IMG/VR virus record: IMGVR_UViG_3300021961_000580
Location: 1-25,359 of that record
Source: a virus
Reading direction: 5' to 3' (one strand)
Length of the DNA stretch: 25,359 bases
Positions 1 to 8,659 of this stretch are shown piece after piece (position 1 is the stretch's first letter; the number at the start of each line of letters is the position of its first letter). Under the pieces are notes generated by a model. It was not told the DNA's origin. It made no database searches and was given only the letters and a program-made list of their open reading frames with translations. A program made the translations under genes and the position numbers.

Positions 1-1
1 T

Positions 2-985
2 GTAGACGAAATTAAGCATCAAAGTGCACAAGGTAGTGGAACCATTACCATTGGTGCAAGTGGAGAAACAGTAGCGGTTGCTTCTGGATCTAATTTTTCC
101 ACAACAGGAATTACAGACAACTCTACAAGCACAGCTATTACAATTGATAGTAGTCAGAATGTTGGTATTGGAACTTCTTCTCCATCAAATGTATTACATA
201 TTAAAAATTCTAATCCAAATATAAGATTAGAAGATAGCGATGGCTCATCTTCAATTTATAGTCAAATAGTTAGTAATGGTGCAGGAGATATACAATTAAT
301 TGCTGACCCAAACAATGCAAGTGCAAGTACTAAAATGACATTTAGTATTGATAGTTCAGAAGCTATGCGTATTACTGGTGCTGGTGATTTTTTAGTTGGA
401 AAAACTTCTACAAGTGTAACTACAGCAGGTGATGAACTTAGAGCAGATGGAGAAGCTGTTTTTGTAAGAGCAGGTGGTCATTGTCTTAGACTACAAAGAT
501 TAACTAATGAAGGTAACGTAGCAGTATTTTATAATAACGTAGGAACAAATACAGGTTCTATTTCTGTAGGTGGTTCGTCAACAGCTTACAATACTTCATC
601 AGATTACAGATTAAAAAATAATATTTCAGATGTTTTAAATGCAATAGATAGAGTTAAACAATTAAAACCAATTAGATTTAGTTTTATAGTAGAACCAAAT
701 AAAACAGTTGATGGTTTCTTAGCACATGAAGTTCAAGATGTTGTACCTGAAGCTATTACTGGAGAAAAAGATGCAACAAGAATAGAACAATACGAAATTA
801 CTCCAGCAGTATTAAATGAAGAAGGAAGTGTAATAACAGAAGCTGTTATGGGAACAAGAGAAGTTCCTGATTATCAAGGTATAGACCAAGCTAAATTAGT
901 TCCACTTTTAACTGCTGGATTACAAGAAGCTATTGCAAAAATTGAAACTTTAGAAGCTAGATTAACAGCATTGGAGAATAAATAA
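2..985 (+). CDS. Tail fibre protein, C-terminal part, with S74 intramolecular chaperone domain (5' end outside window)
   Basis: The frame is open from the first bases of the window, so only the last 327 residues are visible. The N-terminal visible part is a beta-rich, Ser/Thr/Gly-rich shaft carrying a VGIGTSSPS..LHI element, common in phage and bacterial fibre proteins. A C-terminal domain starts at about residue 200 with SDYRLKNNI, followed by the FLAHEVQDVVPEAITGEKD block and a terminal coiled-coil-like helix (ETLEARLTALENK). These are hallmarks of the peptidase S74 (endosialidase-type) intramolecular chaperone, which helps the fibre trimerise and then cuts itself off just before the Ser of SDYR. 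The protein should recognise the host surface. It ends in TAATG, overlapping the next start by one base. The S74 domain is secure; which fibre this is cannot be told. Confidence 0.88.
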   Translation, partial: VDEIKHQSAQGSGTITIGASGETVAVASGSNFSTTGITDNSTSTAITIDSSQNVGIGTSSPSNVLHIKNSNPNIRLEDSDGSSSIYSQIVSNGAGDIQLIADPNNASASTKMTFSIDSSEAMRITGAGDFLVGKTSTSVTTAGDELRADGEAVFVRAGGHCLRLQRLTNEGNVAVFYNNVGTNTGSISVGGSSTAYNTSSDYRLKNNISDVLNAIDRVKQLKPIRFSFIVEPNKTVDGFLAHEVQDVVPEAITGEKDATRIEQYEITPAVLNEEGSVITEAVMGTREVPDYQGIDQAKLVPLLTAGLQEAIAKIETLEARLTALENK

Positions 986-1269
986 TGATAACATACGAAT
1001 GGTCATTTCCCAATTTTGAAGTGGATAATGACAACAAAGTACAGACAATACATTGGAGATATACAGCAGTAGATGGAGAACACTCTGCTTCTATGTATGG
1101 CTCTTGTGCTGGTTCAGAAGGTATGAATTTTGATGCTATGACAAAAGACCACGCAATCGCTTGTGTGATTGAAAATAATCAATCTGAAGAAGATATGCAA
1201 TCTAACTTGTCATCTCAAATCGAAGAACAAAAGAATCCAGCATTAGTATCTAAAACAAAAGAATTTTAG
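985..1269 (+). CDS. Small hypothetical protein after the tail fibre gene (94 aa)
   Basis: This 94-residue protein starts on the A shared with the fibre stop (TAATG), with a GGAG Shine-Dalgarno about 8 nt upstream. I do not recognise a characterised family. It begins ITYEWSFPNFEV, has a beta-rich first half with Trp and aromatic residues, and ends in an acidic/Gln-rich helix. Short proteins opening with a similar aromatic segment occur next to tail fibre genes in marine T4-like phages, so it may be a virion or fibre accessory protein. That is inference from position. There are no Cys pairs, membrane segments or catalytic motifs to suggest an enzyme. Confidence 0.7.
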   Translation: MITYEWSFPNFEVDNDNKVQTIHWRYTAVDGEHSASMYGSCAGSEGMNFDAMTKDHAIACVIENNQSEEDMQSNLSSQIEEQKNPALVSKTKEF

Positions 1270-1282
1270 TTTTTACATAAAC

Positions 1283-1290
1283 TATAAATA
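1283..1290 (+). promoter_or_regulatory. T4-type late promoter box upstream of gp16
   Basis: TATAAATA is an exact match to the T4 late promoter -10 element used by RNA polymerase carrying gp55. The box ends 6 nt before the gp16 ATG, so the transcript is predicted to start at the ATG itself. No Shine-Dalgarno fits between box and start. Confidence 0.8.
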
Positions 1291-1296
1291 TATATT

Positions 1297-1746
1297 ATGA
1301 GTATCAATGATAAAATTAATGAAGTATTAGGTATCCCTCCTGCAAAGGTGGAAGAAAAAAAACCTCCTGTTCCTAGAGTTGAAGACGTTACCAAAGAGGA
1401 CGTAGATAACGATTACAAGTATAGTAGAGAAAATTATTATAACTTGATAGAGCGCGGTCAGGATGCTATTCAAGGCATACTTGATATTGCACAAGAGAGT
1501 CAACACCCACGAGCATACGAAGTTGCAGGCAATCTAATTAAACAAGTTGCTGATACTGTAGATAAGTTACAAGACTTGCAATCTAAATTAAAAAATTTAA
1601 AAGACATACCTAACAAAAAATCTACTAGTACAAATATTAAACAAGCATTATTTGTAGGTTCATCAGCAGAATTACATAAGATATTAAAAGGTAAAAGTAT
1701 TCAAAAAGAAGATCCTATACCTACTGTAAAAGATACAGATGAATAA
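1297..1746 (+). CDS. 16: Terminase small subunit, gp16-like (149 aa)
   Basis: This is the small subunit of the DNA packaging motor, which regulates gp17 and helps select DNA for packaging. The core from about residue 42, with YSRENYYNLIERGQDAIQG and then QHPRAYEVAGNLIKQVADT, resembles T4 gp16 (NFYTLIEKGNDAL..HPRAYEV). The rest is helical with a coiled-coil-like stretch (KLQDLQSKLKNLKD). At 149 aa it is a little shorter than T4 gp16 (164 aa). A Pro-rich linker lies at about residues 13-30. It overlaps the terminase large subunit by 8 nt, which suggests translational coupling and is the usual T4-like order. It lies directly behind a late promoter with no room for a Shine-Dalgarno. Confidence 0.92.
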   Translation: MSINDKINEVLGIPPAKVEEKKPPVPRVEDVTKEDVDNDYKYSRENYYNLIERGQDAIQGILDIAQESQHPRAYEVAGNLIKQVADTVDKLQDLQSKLKNLKDIPNKKSTSTNIKQALFVGSSAELHKILKGKSIQKEDPIPTVKDTDE

Positions 1747-3382
1747 AGTAACAGACGCATACTTGGGTAATCCCAATTTATTTAAAGCAAACACAGCTAT
1801 AGAATACACCGAAGAGCAAATACAAGAGATTGCTAAGTGTATGAATGATCCTGTTTATTTTATTAGAAACTATATTAAAATTGTAAACATTGATGAAGGA
1901 CTTGTTCCTTTTAATATGTATGACTTTCAACAAAAGATGGTTGAGAAGTTTCATAACAATCGTTTTACTATCTGCAAACTACCTAGACAGTCAGGTAAAT
2001 CAACTACTATCATTTCTTATCTATTACACTTTGTTATCTTTAATGATAACGTTAATGTTGCCATACTTGCAAACAAATCAACTACCGCAAGAGATTTATT
2101 AGGCAGACTTCAATTGGCATATGAGAATTTACCTAAATGGTTACAACAAGGTGTTTTAAATTGGAACAAAGGTTCTTTAGAATTAGAAAATGGTTCTAAA
2201 ATAATGGCAGCTGCAACATCATCATCTGCTGTACGAGGTGGTTCATATAATATTATTTTCTTAGACGAGTTTGCGTTTATTCCTGCAAATATTGCTGAAC
2301 AATTTTTTAGTTCAGTTTATCCTACTATTTCATCTGGTAAATCTTCTAAAGTAATGATCGTTTCTACACCACACGGAATGAATATGTTTTACAAATTATG
2401 GAATGATGCTTTACACAAACGAAACGATTATATTCCTATTGACGTACATTGGAGTGAAGTTCCTGGTAGAGATGAAAAATGGAGAGAAGAAACTATACGT
2501 AACACAAGTGAAGCACAATTTGCTACCGAGTTTGAATGTGAATTTGTAGGCTCTATTGATACGTTAATTAATCCATCTAAGATTAGAACACTATCTCATA
2601 TCAATCCTATTACAACAAATGCTAATTTACATATGTATGAAAAACCTATTAAAGGACACACTTATGTTTGTACGGTTGACGTTGCACGTGGTACTGTCAA
2701 AGATTATTCTGCTTTTGTTGTTTTAGATGTAACACAATTACCTTATAAGATAGTTGCCACATTTAAAGACAATGAAATCAAACCACTTTTATTTCCACAT
2801 ACAATAGATAAAGTTTGTAAACAATATAATCACGCATATGTTTGTATAGAAACAAACGATTTAGGACATCAAGTTGCTGACGCACTACATTTTGAATTAG
2901 AATATCCTAACATAATGATGTGTATGATGAAAGGTCGTGCAGGACAAATATTAGGTGGTGGTTTTTCTAAACGAGGAACGCAACTAGGTGTTCGTATGAC
3001 AAAACAAGTAAAACGAATAGGTTGTGCTAATCTAAAAACTTTAGTAGAAAGTGATAAGATTATTATACAAGATTTTAATATCATACAAGAGTTATCAACT
3101 TTTGTAAGAAGAGGTCATTCTTTTGAGGCGGAAGAAGGTTCAAATGATGACTTAGTAATGTGTTTAGTAATATTCTGTTGGTTATCTAATCAAAGATACT
3201 TTAAAGAATTGACTAACCAAGACGTAAGAGCTCAGATGTATGCAGAACAGGCAAACGCATTAGAACAAGATATGGCACCCTTTGGCTTTCTAAATGACGG
3301 TTTAGAAGAAGAAGAACCCTTTAAAGACGAGTATGGAGAAGTATGGTCTCCTGTAACAGTAAGAAAAGGGGATATGCTGTAG
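1739..3382 (+). CDS. 17: Terminase large subunit, gp17-like packaging ATPase/nuclease (547 aa)
   Basis: This is the motor protein that pumps DNA into the prohead and cuts concatemers. The N-terminal ATPase shows Walker A PRQSGKSTT (residues 82-90), Walker B IIFLDE (172-177, D176/E177) and the coupling motif STPHG (209-213). The C-terminal RNase H-like nuclease shows D314 in CTVDVARG, E371 in CIETNDLG and D470/D471 in SNDDLVM, matching the three acidic residues of T4 gp17. A hydrophobic/aromatic N-terminal region (FIRNYIKIVN, FNMYDFQQKM) matches the gp17 adenine-binding region. Length is somewhat below T4 gp17 (610 aa). No intein or intron interrupts the gene. It is translated from an overlapping start inside gp16. 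Confidence 0.97.
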   Translation: MNKVTDAYLGNPNLFKANTAIEYTEEQIQEIAKCMNDPVYFIRNYIKIVNIDEGLVPFNMYDFQQKMVEKFHNNRFTICKLPRQSGKSTTIISYLLHFVIFNDNVNVAILANKSTTARDLLGRLQLAYENLPKWLQQGVLNWNKGSLELENGSKIMAAATSSSAVRGGSYNIIFLDEFAFIPANIAEQFFSSVYPTISSGKSSKVMIVSTPHGMNMFYKLWNDALHKRNDYIPIDVHWSEVPGRDEKWREETIRNTSEAQFATEFECEFVGSIDTLINPSKIRTLSHINPITTNANLHMYEKPIKGHTYVCTVDVARGTVKDYSAFVVLDVTQLPYKIVATFKDNEIKPLLFPHTIDKVCKQYNHAYVCIETNDLGHQVADALHFELEYPNIMMCMMKGRAGQILGGGFSKRGTQLGVRMTKQVKRIGCANLKTLVESDKIIIQDFNIIQELSTFVRRGHSFEAEEGSNDDLVMCLVIFCWLSNQRYFKELTNQDVRAQMYAEQANALEQDMAPFGFLNDGLEEEEPFKDEYGEVWSPVTVRKGDML

Positions 3383-3423
3383 AGATTTAGATTATACTAA
3401 ATAGTGATGAGATAATTGATACT

Positions 3424-3437
3424 TTATTAGCTAATAA
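3424..3437 (+). promoter_or_regulatory. 14-bp perfect palindrome immediately upstream of the gp18 Shine-Dalgarno
   Basis: TTATTAGCTAATAA is self-complementary over all 14 bases and abuts the AAGGAGAA ribosome-binding site of gp18. It could be an mRNA 5' hairpin or processing site, or a DNA operator. Similar arrangements precede gp20, gp22 and gp23. Confidence 0.55.
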
Positions 3438-3451
3438 GGAGAACAACACAT

Positions 3452-5359
3452 ATGGCATTTCAAGTTTCACCAGGTGTTCTCGTACAAGAGAAAGACTTAA
3501 CAAACGTAATACCATCCGTTGCAACTACAATAGGTGCAATTGCTGGGCAATTTAATCAAGGACCAATGGAAGAAGTAATATCTATTGCTTCTGAAAGAGA
3601 ATTGGTAGAAACGTTTGGTAAACCTGATTCTACAAACTTTGAATATTTTTTTAGTGCTGCAAGCTTTTTGCAATACTCATCAAATTTAAGAGTTGTACGA
3701 GCAACAAATACAGGTGCATACAACGCTACTTCAGGTGGCGGCGGTGCAACTTTAATTAAAAACAATTCAGATTATGAAGACGGGTTTACACCCGATGGTC
3801 TTTGGGCTGCTAGATCAGCAGGATCTTGGGGTAATAACCTAAAAGTTTCTATATGCCCAAACACAGCATCCGCATATGAAAACACAAGCGCAACAACTGT
3901 CAATGACGCTTCAACAGCAGTTGGAGATACAACTATTACAGTTACAAGTGGTGCTGCGTTAAACGTAGGCGATATTATAAACTTTGGAGAAGCTGGCGGT
4001 TATGAATATAGAATTACTGCTATTTCTACAAATGACTTAACATTCGTAAGACATCCTTCAGGTGCAGGCGGTTTACATACTGCTGTAGCTGACGCTTCAA
4101 CAGTAAGAAGAAGATGGAGATACTATGACTTAGTATCAGGTGCTCCAGGAACATCAGCATACACTTCCGCAAGAGGTGGATCAAATGATGAAATCCACGT
4201 TGTAGTAATAGATGAAGACGGTGGTATCACAGGTACTGCTGGAGAAGTATTAGAAGTTTATGATTCTGTATCAGTTGCTTCTGACGCTAAAACACCACAA
4301 GGTGACACAAACTATTACAAAGATGTAATCTATAACAAATCACAATATGTTTATTGGACAGCACACGAATCAACTGGTGCAGCTGGTAATTGGGGAGATC
4401 CTGCTCAAGGTCTAACTTTCACAGCAGTATCCGCAATTAACAATGCTAGTTTATCTGCTGGTGCTAATGGTTCAGCAGTTACAACAGCTGAATTAAAAAC
4501 TGCATACGAAAGATATGATGACGCTGACACAGTAGATGTTAACTTGATTATTGCTGGTAAAGGGGATGCTACTCATATAGATAACCTAATTACAGTTGCT
4601 GAAAATAGAAAAGACGCAATTGTTTTTGCTTCACCAGAAAGATCAGACGTTGTTGGAGTTACAAGCTCAACTACACAAACAACAAACGTTAAAAACTTCT
4701 TTGATAGTGTTAGATCATCTTCATATGTTGTATTTGATAGTGGTTACAAATATACTTACGACAAATACAATGACGTGTTTAGATATGTTCCTTTAAATGG
4801 AGATATCGCTGGATTGGCTGCAAGAACAGATTTAATCGCAGACTCTTGGTACTCACCTGCTGGTTTCAACAGAGGAGTTTTAAGAGGTGTAGTTAAACTT
4901 TCATATAATCCATCTAAAACACAAAGAGATGAACTGTACAGAGCAAGAATTAATCCAGTTGTTACTTTACCAGGACAGGGAACTGTTCTATTTGGTGACA
5001 AAACAGGATTATCAACGCCAAGTGCATTTGATAGAATAAATGTTAGAAGACTTTTTATCACTTTAGAAAAAGCAATTTCAACTGCTTCTAAATTTCAATT
5101 ATTTGAATTTAATGATGAGTTTACAAGAGCTCAGTTTAGAAATATAGTTGAACCTTTTTTAAGAGATGTACAAGGTCGTAGAGGTATTACAGACTTCTTA
5201 GTAGTGTGTGATACATCAAATAACACAGGTGACGTTATAGACAGAAATGAGTTTAGAGCGGATATCTTTGTTAAACCTAACAGATCAATTAACTTTATAA
5301 CTCTACAATTCGTTGCAACAAGAACAGGCGTTGCATTTGAAGAAGTAGTAGGAGCTTAA
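3452..5359 (+). CDS. 18: Contractile tail sheath protein, gp18-like (635 aa)
   Basis: This is the subunit of the contractile sheath around the tail tube. The N terminus (MAFQVSPGVLVQEKDLTNV) and the following TTIGAIAGQFNQGPMEEV segment are typical of phage sheath proteins. The C-terminal domain at about residues 530-632 (INVRRLFITLEKAIS, FEFNDEFTRAQFRNIV, RNEFRADIFVKP, FITLQFVATRTG) is the conserved sheath core. The middle is more variable and Gly/Ser/Ala/Thr-rich. Length is close to T4 gp18 (659 aa). The start is fixed by a strong AAGGAGAA about 9 nt upstream. The next gene, the tail tube, follows after 11 nt with its own Shine-Dalgarno. Confidence 0.96.
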   Translation: MAFQVSPGVLVQEKDLTNVIPSVATTIGAIAGQFNQGPMEEVISIASERELVETFGKPDSTNFEYFFSAASFLQYSSNLRVVRATNTGAYNATSGGGGATLIKNNSDYEDGFTPDGLWAARSAGSWGNNLKVSICPNTASAYENTSATTVNDASTAVGDTTITVTSGAALNVGDIINFGEAGGYEYRITAISTNDLTFVRHPSGAGGLHTAVADASTVRRRWRYYDLVSGAPGTSAYTSARGGSNDEIHVVVIDEDGGITGTAGEVLEVYDSVSVASDAKTPQGDTNYYKDVIYNKSQYVYWTAHESTGAAGNWGDPAQGLTFTAVSAINNASLSAGANGSAVTTAELKTAYERYDDADTVDVNLIIAGKGDATHIDNLITVAENRKDAIVFASPERSDVVGVTSSTTQTTNVKNFFDSVRSSSYVVFDSGYKYTYDKYNDVFRYVPLNGDIAGLAARTDLIADSWYSPAGFNRGVLRGVVKLSYNPSKTQRDELYRARINPVVTLPGQGTVLFGDKTGLSTPSAFDRINVRRLFITLEKAISTASKFQLFEFNDEFTRAQFRNIVEPFLRDVQGRRGITDFLVVCDTSNNTGDVIDRNEFRADIFVKPNRSINFITLQFVATRTGVAFEEVVGA

Positions 5360-5370
5360 GGAGAATAACA

Positions 5371-5898
5371 ATGCCAAATATAAATGACTTTAAAAGTAAG
5401 TTAAGAGGCGGCGGAGCTCGTGCTAATCAGTTTAGAGTAACAATGCCTTTCCCTGGATTTGCTGCTGTAGGTGGGGAGACAGAATCAATGTCTTTTCTAT
5501 GTACAACAACATCTTTACCAGGTATGACAGTCGGAGAAGTTGCTATTCCATTTAGAGGAAGAGAGTTATATGTTGCAGGTGATAGAACCTTTGCAACTTG
5601 GACAACTACAATTCTAAATGATACTGACTTCTTAATTCGTAACGCATACGAAAGATGGTTAAATGGTATCAACAATATGTCTGATAACGAAGGATTAACA
5701 AATCCTATTGATTATCAAGTTGACGCATTTGTTGACCAACTTGACCGAAACGGTAATGTGATTAAATCATATACGTTTAGAGGAATGTTCCCAACTACAT
5801 TGGATGATATTCCACTAGATTACGGTACTAACAACACAGTAGAATCATTTACTGCTACGCATAGATACCAATACTTTGAAACAAATACGACTACTTAA
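5371..5898 (+). CDS. 19: Tail tube protein, gp19-like (175 aa)
   Basis: This is the major subunit of the rigid inner tail tube. The pattern ANQFRVTMPFPG, then FLCTTTSLPGMTVGEVAIPFRGRE, then a beta hairpin with WLNGINNMSDN, and TFRGMFPTTLDDIPLDYG matches the T4 gp19 family. Length is near T4 gp19 (163 aa). A strong AAGGAGAA lies between the sheath stop and this ATG. It directly follows the sheath gene, the invariant T4 order. A second, diverged member of this fold is encoded at 12578-13204. Confidence 0.94.
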   Translation: MPNINDFKSKLRGGGARANQFRVTMPFPGFAAVGGETESMSFLCTTTSLPGMTVGEVAIPFRGRELYVAGDRTFATWTTTILNDTDFLIRNAYERWLNGINNMSDNEGLTNPIDYQVDAFVDQLDRNGNVIKSYTFRGMFPTTLDDIPLDYGTNNTVESFTATHRYQYFETNTTT

Positions 5899-5914
5899 TT
5901 CCATTATAAGTAGT
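5890..5914 (+). promoter_or_regulatory. Inverted repeat (8-bp stem) between gp19 and gp20
   Basis: ACTACTTA at 5890-5897 pairs with TAAGTAGT at 5907-5914 across a 9-nt loop. The left arm contains the last codons and part of the stop of gp19, and the right arm ends 4 nt before the AAGGAG of gp20. There is no T-run, so it does not look like an intrinsic terminator. It is more likely an RNA structure controlling gp20 translation or mRNA ends. Confidence 0.55.
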
Positions 5915-5932
5915 AGTAAGGAGAATTAAATT

Positions 5933-7474
5933 ATGGCTGAACTGTTTGGGTTTAAGATTGAGCGTGTCAAGGGCTCAACAGTCGATCCAAGACAAAATAT
6001 AGTCCCACCTCAAGCGGATGACGGTACAACAACCGTCCCCGCTGGTGGGTTTTTTGCGTCTTATGGTGGATTCGATACACAAGCTCGAAATGAACTTGAC
6101 TTAATAAGAAGATATAGAGAAGTTGCTTTACATCCAGAATGTGATATGGCAATTGAAGACATTGTAAACGAGGCAATCGTTTCTAATGAAAACCAACAAT
6201 CTGTACAATTAGATTTGTCTAATGTACCTTACAACGATACAATCAAAAAAGCAATTAGAGATTCTTTCAAAGAAATTTTAGATTTACTAAATTTTGATAC
6301 CAAAGGACACGATATCTTTAGAAGATGGTACGTTGACGGCAGAGTTTTTTATCATAAAATTATTGATAAAGAAGCACCAAGAAAAGGTATTACAGAATTA
6401 CGATATATTGATCCTCGTAAAATTAAAAAGATAAGAGAAGTTAGAAAAGGTGGTTCAAATGTACCTGCTATACCAGGTTCATTTGCATTAGCAACTAACT
6501 GGATTGAATATTATATTTTTAACGAAATGGGTATTCAACCTACTGCACCACAAGCAACACCAGGTGGAATACAAATTGCAACAGATGCTATTGCATATTG
6601 TCCATCTGGATTAATTGACCAAACTTCAAATCAAGTGTTGTCTTATTTACATAAGGCAATTAAACCTGTCAATCAATTAAGAATGATTGAAGACGCTGTT
6701 GTAATCTATCGTATTGCAAGAGCACCTGAACGTAGAATTTTTTACATTGACGTAGGTAATTTACCTAAGATTAAAGCTGAACAATATTTAAAAGATGTTA
6801 TGGCACGTTATAGAAATAAATTAGTCTATGACGCTTCAACAGGTGAGATACGTGATGACAGAAATTATATGTCAATGTTAGAAGACTTTTGGTTACCTCG
6901 TAGAGAAGGTGGGAGAGGAACAGAAATCTCTACTTTACCTGGTGGTCAAAATCTAGGCGAAATCGCTGACATAGAATATTTCCAAAAGAAACTTTACAGA
7001 TCATTAAACGTTCCAATCAGTAGATTAGAAAGTGGTACAGGTTTCAATATGGGAAGAGCTGCAGAAATTAGTAGAGATGAATTAAAATTTACTAAATTTG
7101 TAGGCAGATTAAGAAAGAAATTTACTACATTATTTTCTGACTTATTGAAAACTCAATTAGTTTTGAAAGGTGTTATTACACCTGAAGACTGGGATCAAAT
7201 AGGTCAAAGAATATATTTTAATTTCTTACAAGATGGATTCTTTGCTGAACTTAAAAATTCAGAAATTATGAGAGAACGAGTAAGTCTTGCTAGAGAGTTA
7301 GAATCTTATGTTGGTAAATATTACTCAAACCAGTATATTAGATCGAAGATATTAAAACAAAATGAACAAGAAGTTAAAGATATTGATAAACAAATTAAAG
7401 ATGAAACTCCTGCACCAGAAGAAACCGTTAATCCTGACCAAGGAGATGCTGGTGAAGAGCAACCAAAAAACTAA
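5933..7474 (+). CDS. 20: Portal vertex protein, gp20-like (513 aa)
   Basis: This is the dodecameric portal at the unique capsid vertex, through which DNA enters and leaves and on which the prohead assembles. T4 gp20 landmarks are visible: LIRRYREVALHPECDMAIEDIVNEAIV near residue 60, a GRVFYHKIID strand, LRYIDPRKIKKIREV, IYRIARAPERRIFYIDVGN, and the RNYMSMLEDFWLPRREGGRG block followed by GTEISTLPGGQNLGEI and LNVPISRL. Length is close to T4 gp20 (524 aa). The C terminus is acidic and Glu/Pro-rich. The start is supported by AAGGAG about 10 nt upstream. Confidence 0.96.
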   Translation: MAELFGFKIERVKGSTVDPRQNIVPPQADDGTTTVPAGGFFASYGGFDTQARNELDLIRRYREVALHPECDMAIEDIVNEAIVSNENQQSVQLDLSNVPYNDTIKKAIRDSFKEILDLLNFDTKGHDIFRRWYVDGRVFYHKIIDKEAPRKGITELRYIDPRKIKKIREVRKGGSNVPAIPGSFALATNWIEYYIFNEMGIQPTAPQATPGGIQIATDAIAYCPSGLIDQTSNQVLSYLHKAIKPVNQLRMIEDAVVIYRIARAPERRIFYIDVGNLPKIKAEQYLKDVMARYRNKLVYDASTGEIRDDRNYMSMLEDFWLPRREGGRGTEISTLPGGQNLGEIADIEYFQKKLYRSLNVPISRLESGTGFNMGRAAEISRDELKFTKFVGRLRKKFTTLFSDLLKTQLVLKGVITPEDWDQIGQRIYFNFLQDGFFAELKNSEIMRERVSLARELESYVGKYYSNQYIRSKILKQNEQEVKDIDKQIKDETPAPEETVNPDQGDAGEEQPKN

Positions 7475-7482
7475 AAAGAAGG

Positions 7483-7490
7483 TATAAATA
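7483..7490 (+). promoter_or_regulatory. T4-type late promoter box upstream of the gp67-like gene
   Basis: An exact TATAAATA ends 6 nt before the ATG of the next gene, the same spacing as at gp16. No Shine-Dalgarno lies between box and start. The AAGAAGG run lies upstream of or overlapping the box edge and would not be in the transcript. Confidence 0.8.
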
Positions 7491-7496
7491 ATTGAT

Positions 7497-7751
7497 ATGA
7501 GTAAAGAAAATTTAAATAAATTCGTTAATTCGCTAGAAAAAGGTGACAACTTAAAAGCGGCAGACGCTTTCAAAGCTTCTATTGCTGATAAAGTTTCATC
7601 TGCTTTAAATGATAGAAAAGTTGAAGTGGGTAGATCAATGTTTACAAGTCAATTAGGAGTTAAAGTTCCTGAAGCTGACGTGTTTTCAGGAGCTGATGCT
7701 GACACTAATACAGTACCTATCGAGGCACCAAGCGATGAAGTTGCTCAGTAA
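7497..7751 (+). CDS. Small prohead core protein, gp67-like (84 aa)
   Basis: An 84-residue protein directly after the portal gene, the position of T4 gene 67 (80 aa). The pattern of a short helix, then KAADAFKASIADKVSSALNDRKVEVGRSMF, then an acidic low-complexity tail, matches the small core proteins encoded between portal and protease in many T4-like phages. These help shape the prohead and are degraded by gp21. Assignment rests on position, size and this helix pattern, not on a catalytic motif. It has its own late promoter and a predicted leaderless start. It overlaps the next gene by 17 nt if that gene starts at 7735. Confidence 0.7.
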   Translation: MSKENLNKFVNSLEKGDNLKAADAFKASIADKVSSALNDRKVEVGRSMFTSQLGVKVPEADVFSGADADTNTVPIEAPSDEVAQ

Positions 7752-7989
7752 ACTTAAAGACGAAATTATAACTGAAACTAACGACTACAAACGTACTAGG
7801 CAATATAATAAATTATCGCCTAAAATGAAACGTGCTGTAGATATGGTTTTTTCAGCAAATGATAAAACCAGCGATGTAATTGCAAACTTTGAAAAGAATG
7901 TAAATACAGCTGCAAAGAAATTTAATGTGAGTGTGAGTGATCTTATGGATTACTTTGATAAAGAAACATTAACAATTTTAAGGAGATAA
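7735..7989 (+). CDS. Small hypothetical protein in the prohead operon, positional equivalent of gp68 (84 aa)
   Basis: I take the start at ATG 7735 (MKLLSKLKDEI), because the longer frame from 7696 lies mostly inside the upstream gene and reads non-conserved-looking sequence. The protein is basic and helical (YNKLSPKMKRAVDMVF, then NFEKNVNTAAKKFNVSVSDLMDYF). I do not recognise the family. T4 places gene 68, a prohead core protein, here, but that protein is longer (141 aa) and I see no clear similarity. A core or head-assembly role is inferred from context only. Its last codons contain the AAGGAG that serves the next gene, so the two are tightly coupled. Confidence 0.65.
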   Translation: MKLLSKLKDEIITETNDYKRTRQYNKLSPKMKRAVDMVFSANDKTSDVIANFEKNVNTAAKKFNVSVSDLMDYFDKETLTILRR

Positions 7990-7990
7990 A

Positions 7991-8254
7991 ATGTCAACAT
8001 TTATAGTTAAAGGAACTGCTAGTAATGCAGCTGCAACTTTAAGTGATAGTACAGTAGGTTCTGCTCAATTTGTAAGAATAGTTACAACGGCAGCTGCAAA
8101 TACTATTACTATTAAAGATACAGATACTAATGTACTAGGAACAGTTTACTTGCACGCTGCAGGTGACTCAGTTATTATTGAAAAGGCACCATCAGACACA
8201 GTTTCATCATCAGGTAATGCTAGTGCTGCTGCTGTTGGTTCACCTCGTAGTTAA
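7991..8254 (+). CDS. Small beta-rich, probable virion protein (87 aa)
   Basis: An 87-residue protein with an optimal AAGGAG 5-6 nt upstream. It is rich in Ala, Thr, Ser and Val, with alternating hydrophobic residues (FVRIVTTAAANTITIKD, VIIEKAPSDTV) that suggest a small beta-sandwich, and a flexible Ser/Ala/Gly tail. No Cys, no signal peptide and no catalytic motif. It sits between the prohead core genes and the protease in a late operon, where marine T4-like phages carry extra structural proteins. A capsid decoration or minor head protein is the most economical guess. Strong translation signals suggest high expression. The exact role is unknown. Confidence 0.65.
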   Translation: MSTFIVKGTASNAAATLSDSTVGSAQFVRIVTTAAANTITIKDTDTNVLGTVYLHAAGDSVIIEKAPSDTVSSSGNASAAAVGSPRS

Positions 8255-8260
8255 TATGTT

Positions 8261-8659
8261 ATGGCAATTACTACTACAATTTTAACAGACGATAGTTTTA
8301 AAATAATTGTTAGAGGTAGTGGTATTGGAAATGAAACAAAAGGTCTTTTATTAGACGCTTCAGAATTAACAGGCGCAACGGCAAGTCCTAATTTGTCAAT
8401 TGCAAAAATATATTATGAAATTTTAGGTACAGGAAACTTAACTTTATACTTTAACGCTGAAACAGATGAAGAAGCAAAAGTATTAAGTGGAAGAGGTATT
8501 TACGGATTAATTGTAAATGAACCTAAAATTAAACAAGGAGATACTGGTACTACTCTAGTAAATCCTACAGGAGATGTTTTACTTACGACAGATAGTAATG
8601 TAAGTAAATATAATTTAGTAGTGGAATTTATTAAAGAAAAAGGTTTTACAAATGGCTGA
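8261..8659 (+). CDS. Probable virion protein, first of two tandem paralogues (132 aa)
   Basis: A 132-residue beta-rich protein that is a diverged paralogue of the next gene. Both share a LDASE/IDASE element, a K-I-[YF] strand, VLSGRGIYGL versus FLSGQGFWDL, and NPTGDVLLTTD versus TPTGDVLLSTK, in the same order and spacing. It has no recognisable enzymatic motif. Location in the late head operon and the predicted beta fold suggest an exposed structural protein, such as a decoration protein. No Shine-Dalgarno is obvious. The start lies 6 nt after the preceding stop, so re-initiation is likely. Its stop overlaps the next start by 8 nt. Confidence 0.68.
   Translation: MAITTTILTDDSFKIIVRGSGIGNETKGLLLDASELTGATASPNLSIAKIYYEILGTGNLTLYFNAETDEEAKVLSGRGIYGLIVNEPKIKQGDTGTTLVNPTGDVLLTTDSNVSKYNLVVEFIKEKGFTNG

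Noticed and set aside
3393-3403. Possible promoter (TATACT or a degenerate late box ACTAAATA) upstream of gp18
   Set aside because: It matches the late box at only six of eight positions and has no -35 partner; too weak to call.
4756-5061. 101-aa open frame on the minus strand inside gp18
   Set aside because: It lies fully within a conserved sheath coding region and has no ribosome site or family signal.
5385-5392. TATAAATG near the start of gp19
   Set aside because: It lies within coding sequence just after the gp19 ATG and mismatches the last base; not a promoter for any gene start.
7696-7734. Longer 5' extension of the 84-aa gene at 7735
   Set aside because: It lies inside the gp67-like gene in another frame and adds unlikely residues; ATG 7735 gives a normal short overlap.
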